The notes under the pieces: model-generated
Seen by the model: only the letters and a program-made list of their open reading frames with translations
What the model was told of the DNA's origin: nothing
Databases searched by the model: none
Position numbers and translations under genes: made by a program
Part shown: positions 41,405 through 45,953 of the stretch, one piece after another
How the letters are laid out: every line of letters begins with the position of its first letter
Position numbering within the stretch: position 1 is the stretch's first letter
Source of the DNA: a bacterium
GTDB lineage: Bacteria > Patescibacteriota > Patescibacteriia > SG8-24
Direction of reading: 5' to 3'
NCBI GenBank assembly: GCA_023246225.1
Contig: JAHFIV010000004.1
Location: 1 to 45,953 of the forward strand
DNA: 45,953 nucleotides

Positions 41405-41650
41405 TTAAAGTGAGTGGCAATTGATTTTTAACTGTTCGTGACCCGCACCTCCTTTGAGGAATTTTTCACGACGCCGTGCCTCGAGAACGGTCAAATATAT
41501 TTCTGTGTATATGAGTTTGAGAGGCCTTCGCCAGATCGTCGATGGCACTTTCCCGACCGTGTGTTTGAGGAGCCTACTCCTTAGATCAGATGAATATCCG
41601 ATATAGAGCTTACGATCTTTTAGACTCAATAAAACGTAAACAAAATACAT
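41405..41650 (-). CDS. Small GIY-YIG nuclease-domain protein, active residues intact
   Basis: Predicted 81 aa. YFVYVLLSLKDRKLYIGYSSDLRSRLLKH shows the GIY-YIG start (VYVL ... YIG) and the conserved Arg, but I break it here as VYVL, LYIG and DLRSRL. The Glu-bearing helix EARRREKFLK is also present. It is typical of the single-domain UPF0213/YhbQ-like family; the target DNA is unknown. No Shine-Dalgarno is seen. The gene is flanked on both sides by CGCT-n-AGCG palindromes. Confidence 0.85.
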   Translation of the reverse strand: MYFVYVLLSLKDRKLYIGYSSDLRSRLLKHTVGKVPSTIWRRPLKLIYTEIYLTVLEARRREKFLKGGAGHEQLKINCHSL

Positions 41651-41734
41651 AAAAACAGGCTTTCACCTGCTCCATCTCATTTTTTATTTTTTGCGTCAAG
41701 TTTTTTATTTTGGATACATTTTTTGGTGCATCCC

Positions 41735-41808
41735 GGCCCGCTCAGCGGGCCCTTATTGTAGCGACGCTGAGCGTCGCTTTCCTTTCTTGAAACCCCGCTT
41801 AGCGGGGT
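41735..41808. repeat. Cluster of three CGCT-n-AGCG palindromes before tRNA-Glu
   Basis: GGCCCGCT-C-AGCGGGCC (41735-41751), GCGACGCT-G-AGCGTCGC (41761-41777) and ACCCCGCT-T-AGCGGGGT (41792-41808). The last shares one base with the encoded CCA end of the tRNA and may terminate it. Confidence 0.8.
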
Positions 41809-41885
41809 GGTAGTCCCAAGGGGATTCGAACCCCTGTTTTCTCCGTGAGAGGGAGACGTCCTAGACCGGGCTAGACGATGGGACC
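41808..41885 (-). tRNA. tRNA-Glu (CTC)
   Basis: On the reverse strand the acceptor GGTCCCA (from 41885) pairs with TGGGACT (terminal G-U pair), then A and an encoded CCA. The anticodon stem TCTCC / GGAGA encloses CTCTCAC, giving CTC. The T arm is CAGGG-GTTCGAATCCCC-type with the standard TTCGAAT loop. Confidence 0.92.
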
Positions 41886-41965
41886 ATATGTTTGCGAGTA
41901 CCAACGTATCAGAACCGCAGTGATTTGTCGAGTCGAATGTTGTGGTGAAAATGGTTGTTTCATCA

Positions 41966-41994
41966 TTGACAGGAGCCTCGGTTCTCGCTAAGAA
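41966..41994 (+). promoter_or_regulatory. Promoter of the 73-aa membrane protein gene
   Basis: TTGACA (41966-41971), 17 bp, TAAGAA (41989-41994). Confidence 0.65.
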
Positions 41995-42046
41995 GGATCG
42001 GTATTCGCCGCATCGCAACGAGGCTGGTGAGTATAAGGAGGAGATC

Positions 42047-42268
42047 ATGGCCATATTCGTTTCGTTGTGGTGGGTGTACATGCTCGTCACGATCGTCTGC
42101 TGGGGGATCGGCATCGGTAACCAGCTCAGGATGATGTTCTGGACCGGCTTCAGAACAAGAAGCCTGCTCGCATCTGCAGCGATGACGATTATCCCGATCT
42201 TCGTCGGAACGATCACCTTCAGCATGTTCGTCGTCGCCTGCGTCGCTCATTTCATCGGGCACGGCTGA
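42047..42268 (+). CDS. Small two-helix membrane protein
   Basis: Predicted 73 aa; ATG 42047 is fixed by AAGGAGGAG 6 bases upstream, so the longer start at 41942 is rejected. Two hydrophobic spans (about residues 3-24 and 39-66) separated by a short basic loop with FRTRS. No family recognised. It has its own promoter and terminator. Confidence 0.65.
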   Translation: MAIFVSLWWVYMLVTIVCWGIGIGNQLRMMFWTGFRTRSLLASAAMTIIPIFVGTITFSMFVVACVAHFIGHG

Positions 42269-42281
42269 CACTTCACACCGT

Positions 42282-42313
42282 TCCACTCTTCTCTGTTGAA
42301 GAGTGGACTTTTT
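42282..42313 (+). terminator. Terminator of the 73-aa membrane protein gene
   Basis: CCACTCTT / AAGAGTGG stem around CTCTGTTG followed by ACTTTTTTA. Confidence 0.85.
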
Positions 42314-42439
42314 TATGGGGCCTCTCAAAAATTTCTCATTTTTCCCGCCTTAGGGCGGGACCCCGCCCTTCTCTCATAAAGAGATCATAGCGGCGGGGCA
42401 GCTTCGGAACATACTTTTACAGAGGCCACTTATAAGAAA

Positions 42440-42469
42440 GAGCGCCCGCTTAGTAAGACGGGCGCTCGG
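42440..42469 (-). terminator. Terminator of the Cys-rich lipoprotein gene (reverse strand)
   Basis: GAGCGCCCG / CGGGCGCTC stem. The low-coordinate flank (TATAAGAAA) reads TTTCTTATA on the reverse strand. Confidence 0.7.
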
Positions 42470-42480
42470 TGCGCGGTGGG

Positions 42481-42969
42481 TTACCGCAGCTTGTGGAGGA
42501 GCGTGCAGCCGTAGGGGTGGATGCACGTCTGGAGTGGGCGCTTGGCGACGAGGCACTCCTGGCTCACCCCGCATCGGTAGTGCTGGCAGGTGTCCGCGAC
42601 GTGGAGCGACTTCGGGAGGTACGGGTGCGCCTTCAGGTCGGTGGTTGTGGCATCGTACTGCTCGGAGTAGTTCTGCGCGCCCGGGGTTGCGATGACGTTG
42701 TACTCGACGGAGATGATGTGGAATCCGCGTTGCGCACGGACGTCGTCCAGGAGTTCGGGGCACTGCTCACCGGCGGAACAGCCGTACTCTTCTTGCGAGG
42801 TGCCCTCCTTGCACTGGCTGGCGATCGACGCGCTAACCACAGACCTCACCATGACGCCGTTTTCTGCGGGAGTGGCGGGCGGCGGTGTCTCCGGAGGCGC
42901 GGGCGGCGTTGTTGTGGCGCAGCCGAGAGTCGTGCCGATGCACGCGAGGGTGACGAGAAACGTTCGCAT
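42481..42969 (-). CDS. Cys-rich exported lipoprotein, unrecognised
   Basis: Predicted 162 aa. ATG 42969 is chosen because AAGGAG precedes it by about 5 bases and because it starts a lipoprotein signal: MRTFLVTLACIGTTLGC, where the TLGC lipobox gives the lipidated Cys (residue 17). A Pro/Thr linker follows, then a Cys-rich body with eight or so Cys (e.g. CKEGTSQEEYGC, DTCQHYRCGVSQEC). It is likely disulfide-bonded at the cell surface. No family recognised. It faces the 43155 gene across divergent promoters. Confidence 0.7.
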   Translation of the reverse strand: MRTFLVTLACIGTTLGCATTTPPAPPETPPPATPAENGVMVRSVVSASIASQCKEGTSQEEYGCSAGEQCPELLDDVRAQRGFHIISVEYNVIATPGAQNYSEQYDATTTDLKAHPYLPKSLHVADTCQHYRCGVSQECLVAKRPLQTCIHPYGCTLLHKLR

Positions 42970-43023
42970 GAGGTCTCCTTCTGATGTGGTGTGGCAGCTC
43001 TCCTTGCTGCGTGGGCTATCCTT

Positions 43024-43032
43024 TGTGGATAA
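43024..43032 (-). promoter_or_regulatory. Perfect DnaA-box-like 9-mer in the lipoprotein gene leader
   Basis: TGTGGATAA, i.e. TTATCCACA on the reverse strand, just downstream of the presumed start of lipoprotein transcription. Confidence 0.5.
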
Positions 43033-43038
43033 CTTGGC

Positions 43039-43067
43039 AAGATAGCAGTAAAGAGGGTTCATGTCAA
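43039..43067 (-). promoter_or_regulatory. Promoter of the Cys-rich lipoprotein gene
   Basis: Reverse strand TTGACA (43067-43062), 17 bp, TATCTT (43044-43039). Confidence 0.7.
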
Positions 43068-43073
43068 TCACCA

Positions 43074-43102
43074 TTGACATTTTTGATATCTCTGTATATG
43101 CT
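43074..43102 (+). promoter_or_regulatory. Promoter of the 124-aa gene
   Basis: TTGACA (43074-43079), 17 bp, TATGCT (43097-43102). Only 6 bp separate its -35 from the divergent -35. Confidence 0.7.
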
Positions 43103-43154
43103 AACGGCACCTGCTTTTTACAGGGAATCTCACCACAAAAAGGAGACGGAACTG

Positions 43155-43529
43155 ATGATATCGATCGGAAAGGCATGGAAAACGCGTCTGCAGACGAGGA
43201 GGATCCCCGCGGGATCACGGGCACACCAGCGGGCGGAGGGGATCATTCAGGAGCTTCAGAGAATGCTCAAGAGAGAGACCGGACGCCAGTACATGGTTAT
43301 GGACCTTTACACCGAGGAAGCACTCGTAAGCTTTGCGGAGCTTCGCGGCAAGCAACATCAGTCATCCGAGTTGTTTCTCGGCGCTGCCAAGGCTGTTGTC
43401 GACTACTGCCTAGAGAGCGATCTCGACGTATACGTTTGGGGTGCGAGTCTCAGTCGCCCCGATCTTAGCTCTGTCGGTGCGGCGATCTGGGTCACTGCTC
43501 GCGGGGTCTCACCCCATCTACCCGGATAA
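43155..43529 (+). CDS. Small hypothetical protein
   Basis: Predicted 124 aa. ATG 43155 follows AAGGAG by about 10 bases and lies downstream of a strong promoter; a longer reading frame from 42984 would run through that promoter and is rejected. The start, MISIGKAWKTRLQTRRIPAG, is basic. The rest is a soluble alpha/beta-like sequence with a helix around ELFLGAAKAVVDYC and a strand DLDVYVWGASL. No family recognised. It is followed by a terminator. Confidence 0.6.
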   Translation: MISIGKAWKTRLQTRRIPAGSRAHQRAEGIIQELQRMLKRETGRQYMVMDLYTEEALVSFAELRGKQHQSSELFLGAAKAVVDYCLESDLDVYVWGASLSRPDLSSVGAAIWVTARGVSPHLPG

Positions 43530-43542
43530 CTTTGAGGCAGAG

Positions 43543-43572
43543 TCCTGTACGCGTTCGCGTCAGGATTTTTTT
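43543..43572 (+). terminator. Terminator of the 124-aa gene
   Basis: TCCTG-ACGCG / CGCGT-CAGGA-type stem around TT, followed by TTTTTTT. Confidence 0.75.
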
Positions 43573-43639
43573 AATCCGCCTTATTTTTGCAAAAAGAGGT
43601 GGATGTCACCAGGATTGGACCTTCACGTGCGACAGGGGC

Positions 43640-43648
43640 TGTGGATAA
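43640..43648 (-). promoter_or_regulatory. Perfect DnaA-box-like 9-mer between genes
   Basis: TGTGGATAA, i.e. TTATCCACA on the reverse strand. The stretch 43573-43766 holds nothing else I can name. Confidence 0.45.
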
Positions 43649-43766
43649 CTCCATCTTTACAGCCGTAGTCAGATGGGGTTACGCTCTTGCCTGTCACGTC
43701 GTTTGCGAACAATGTGACCTACCCGGGGATTTTGGTATTAGTTTTTCTCTGTAATTAGCCAAATTA

Positions 43767-44045
43767 ATGTCCACAGGTCATCGCTACCTTTATGCACTGC
43801 GCTGCGCAGATGGATCCCTTTCCATCGGCGTTTCTCATGATGTCGCAGAAACCGTTGCATATATCAACAGGGGTGAAGACACCACTTTAAAAGCTCCAGT
43901 GTTTCTTGTGCATACCGAAGAATATATGAACGAGCGTGATGCCAAGAAAAGAGCGGCGGTGATCAGGGGTATGGAGACCCAGCAACAGGAACGTCTCGTT
44001 TCCACCCATGGTCTTGCGAGCGTGGAATTTGCGATAGTGCGATAA
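43767..44045 (+). CDS. GIY-YIG-fold protein with lost catalytic residues
   Basis: Predicted 92 aa. The pattern YLYALRCADGSLSIGVSHD matches the GIY-YIG start of UPF0213-type proteins, where a living copy reads YxYxLRCxDGxLYIG. Here YIG has become SIG, the Arg five or so residues later is gone (AETVAYIN), and the Glu of the REKxIK helix is Ala (KRAAVIRGM). The APVFLVHTEEY strand is kept. The fold is probably retained but the nuclease dead. No Shine-Dalgarno. Confidence 0.6.
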   Translation: MSTGHRYLYALRCADGSLSIGVSHDVAETVAYINRGEDTTLKAPVFLVHTEEYMNERDAKKRAAVIRGMETQQQERLVSTHGLASVEFAIVR

Positions 44046-44103
44046 TTGTAAATCGGCGTGAAAAATGGTACAGTGTCTCGGATGCCGTGTCCGGGTATTT
44101 TTT

Positions 44104-44769
44104 ATGTCAATCTGGCGAAAAGCAGCCGTAAATAAGGTGGTTCTCACGATGGTGTACGCCGATTTTTTGTTGATTTCGGCGACCGGATTCATTTCACCGA
44201 TTTCAGCGGTGTACATCACCACACACATCGCCGGTGCGACGATCGCGACCGTCGGTTTTGTGACAACGCTGTTTTGGGTGGTGAAGTCCGCAGTACAGGT
44301 CCCTGTCGCTGCGTATGCCGACGCCAAGCCAGGAGAACGCGACGATTACATGCTCATGGTAGCGGGGAGCGTCATCATGGCGATCGTTCCATTGCTGTAT
44401 TACTTTTTTATTCGAGAGGTGTGGCAGGTGTTTGCTGTCGAAGCGCTTAACGGTATCGGTTATGCGATGAGCGTTCCGACTTGGCTCGCGATTTTCACTC
44501 GGCACATCGACAAGCATCGCGAAAGTTCTGAGTGGACGCTGCATTCGAACGCTGTCGGTCTCGGATTCGCGGCGACGGCGGCGATCGGTGGCGTTCTCGC
44601 GGATCGATTCGGATTCAAAGTATTATTTTTGCTTCTCTCAGCGTTCACTTTTCTCGGTATCATCGCGCTTCTTTATATAAGAAAAGAGATGGTGAGTCCT
44701 CGTGGTCGTGATGGGCGCTTTTCAGAAGCGTTTGCAATGGACGCAAAAAAATCAAAATCTTCCCCGTAA
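44104..44769 (+). CDS. Half-length MFS-like transporter
   Basis: Predicted 221 aa from ATG 44104. Six hydrophobic spans instead of the twelve of a normal major facilitator. The loop after helix 2 (AAYADAKPGERDDYM) resembles the MFS loop 2-3, and GGVLADRFGFKVLF resembles the DRxGxR-type loop near the end. It may dimerise to form a full transporter, or be a reduced form. The stop lies 4 bp before the yidC ATG. Confidence 0.65.
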   Translation: MSIWRKAAVNKVVLTMVYADFLLISATGFISPISAVYITTHIAGATIATVGFVTTLFWVVKSAVQVPVAAYADAKPGERDDYMLMVAGSVIMAIVPLLYYFFIREVWQVFAVEALNGIGYAMSVPTWLAIFTRHIDKHRESSEWTLHSNAVGLGFAATAAIGGVLADRFGFKVLFLLLSAFTFLGIIALLYIRKEMVSPRGRDGRFSEAFAMDAKKSKSSP

Positions 44770-44773
44770 ACTT

Positions 44774-45475
44774 ATGGCCCATATTTGGCATGACTGGCTC
44801 TACAACCCCCTTCTGAATTTTTTGTTTTTTCTGTACTCGGGCCCAGCGTACAATAATCTCGGCGTCGCAATTATAGAACTCACTGTGTTGCTTCGCACCG
44901 CACTTCTTCCACTTACCGTCCTCGAAGAGCGCAGCCGGTTTCGTTTCGAAAAGCTGAATCAACGTTTTGAATCGATCGATCGTGATTTTAAAACCGATCA
45001 CGTGATGAAAAAAGAAAAAATTCGCGAGTTGCTCAAGACGCACAAAGTGAGTTACTGGTCGAAAGTGATCGTCCTTGGTGTGCAGCTGCTCGTGCTTATA
45101 TTGCTGTACCAGGTGTTCGTCGGTGGCATACGGTTCACGTATTCTGAAGTGCTGTATTCTTGGGTGAGCATACCATTACAGATTAACACGCAATTTTTTG
45201 GTTTCGATATCGGACAAAAAAGTTCGTTATGGGCGCTCGTTGTCGGCGCGGTGTTGTTCGCGCAGATTTATACTGTACAAAAACAACGTGCGCATCTCGT
45301 CACGCGATCGGATGTGATATACATGTTTCTCTTTCCGATCTTTAGCGTTGTGATTCTACTCCTTCTCCCGATGGTGAAGTCGTTGTTCGTACTCACGTCA
45401 CTTTTTTATTCGATGATCGTTTTTCAATTTCGAAGAATATTTTTTCACGTTCCTTCGAACGGACCATTGCATTGA
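44774..45475 (+). CDS. yidC: YidC/Oxa1-family membrane protein insertase
   Basis: Predicted 233 aa; ATG 44774 is chosen, just after the previous stop; an upstream start would overlap it. WLYNPLLNFLFFLYSG and the helix with ELTVLLRTALLPLTVLEER carry the conserved positive Arg in the insertase groove. A charged cytoplasmic loop and four more hydrophobic spans follow, as in short Gram-positive/CPR YidC. It inserts membrane proteins. No Sec signal cleavage site is evident. Confidence 0.8.
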   Translation: MAHIWHDWLYNPLLNFLFFLYSGPAYNNLGVAIIELTVLLRTALLPLTVLEERSRFRFEKLNQRFESIDRDFKTDHVMKKEKIRELLKTHKVSYWSKVIVLGVQLLVLILLYQVFVGGIRFTYSEVLYSWVSIPLQINTQFFGFDIGQKSSLWALVVGAVLFAQIYTVQKQRAHLVTRSDVIYMFLFPIFSVVILLLLPMVKSLFVLTSLFYSMIVFQFRRIFFHVPSNGPLH

Positions 45476-45534
45476 TTGCGGGTCAGCGAATTTCCTGATA
45501 CGTTGAGGTTGATTCATGAATAGTACGCATATAT

Positions 45535-45953
45535 ATGAGCGACAGCCTAGATAAAATCATGTACTCCTTCGTCGTCGAAGACGTTCTTAAAGGACTGTTT
45601 ATTTATGTGCCGCCGGGGTATGTCGCATGCGTGTACGATCTCGGACGCGGTGTATTGAAAAAAGTGTTGACGCCTGGTCTACATTTGAAAATCCCGTTTT
45701 GGCAAAAAGCGAAATTGTTTAACACGCAAACTCTCGAGTATTCGATCAACAAAAAATTCAATCCGGAGAACGAACAAGGCCTCGGTGACCGGCCGATCGT
45801 TGCACAGACGCTCGATGGAAAACAGATCTCGATCGAAGGAACGGTGTTGCTTCGTCTCGACATCAACCAAGTACCGACCATTTGGCAGAACGTCGGTGAG
45901 GATTTCGTGTCAAAATTGTGCGTCCAACGATTCGTAGCCGTATGCGCATGATC
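45535..45953 (+). CDS. SPFH/band-7 (prohibitin-like) protein, 5' part, with apparent frameshift at the window edge
   Basis: The frame starts MSDSLDKIMYSFVVEDVL. It has a VPPGYVACVYDLGRG segment, a PGLHLKIPFWQ loop and QTLDGKQISIEGTVLLRLD, which are SPFH features. Read straight, it stops at 45951 after an aberrant tail. From about 45915, the frame one base back gives IVRPTIRSRMRMI, exactly the sequence expected of SPFH proteins. So an A has been lost from the run at 45912-45915, by mutation, sequencing error or slippage. The gene continues off the window. Confidence 0.75.

Noticed and set aside
42984-43154. N-terminal extension of the 124-aa gene
   Set aside because: It would run through the divergent promoters, and AAGGAG sits right before ATG 43155.
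43573-43766. A hidden gene between the 124-aa gene and the dead GIY-YIG gene
   Set aside because: No frame with a plausible start and protein-like composition; only a DnaA-like box stands out.
1-45953. CRISPR array, insertion sequence or phage genes
   Set aside because: No regularly spaced direct repeats, transposase, integrase or phage structural genes were found.

Overview
The window is dense bacterial chromosome with about 50% GC. Genes sit on both strands and are mostly single genes or short operons. TGA acts as a normal stop: several operon joins use ATGA overlaps (lysC/hom near 10063, hom/asd near 11154). Many small SD-led or SD-less genes, DUF5752- and DUF5671-like proteins, a VKOR/CcdA/redoxin set, short YidC and half-size MFS proteins, and many unrecognised secreted proteins together recall Patescibacteria/CPR genomes such as Uhrbacteria or Magasanikbacteria. 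That placement is an inference; no rRNA is present.

Layout. 1-6100: two endonuclease/exonuclease/phosphatase (EEP) paralogues, the first broken; a CYTH plus P-loop protein; a HAD hydrolase; a fatty-acid-hydroxylase-like protein; a GNAT; and a lipoprotein serine protease. 6100-8460: MarC, small membrane proteins and an M15-like peptidase. 8500-15830: the whole aspartate-to-threonine pathway (lysC, hom, asd, thrB, thrC), led by a Thr-rich leader peptide and a GC-rich terminator whose 5' arm can pair alternatively with the end of the leader ORF. Two reverse-strand genes and a 161-bp fold-back element split the cluster. 15860-21640: a metallopeptidase; a small operon of DUF5752, a 57-aa Cys-rich protein and an exonuclease; then the B12-dependent ribonucleotide reductase, preceded by two NrdR-like boxes, followed by cobalamin adenosyltransferase, which supplies its cofactor. 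21780-25680: two IscU-fold-like proteins lacking the ligand cysteines, and an amino-acid permease. 25900-30550: a degenerate SDR, a VKOR-CcdA-DipZ-like disulfide operon, and two exported or membrane proteins. 30650-34910: a 1369-aa protein ending in a CCA-enzyme/OAS-like nucleotidyltransferase. 34960-41330: tRNA-Pro, rarA, a TSP3-repeat protein, a PBP2/FtsI-type transpeptidase and murF. 41400-45953: intact and degenerate GIY-YIG proteins, tRNA-Glu, small exported proteins, half-MFS, YidC and a frameshifted SPFH protein at the edge.

The main non-coding structure is a family of composite palindromic repeats with compensatory stem changes, mostly just past gene ends. One half-copy has been absorbed in frame into the EEP gene. 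Five perfect TTATCCACA boxes lie between genes, four of them beside promoters. Coordinates and pairings were worked out by eye, so stem edges may be off by a base or two.
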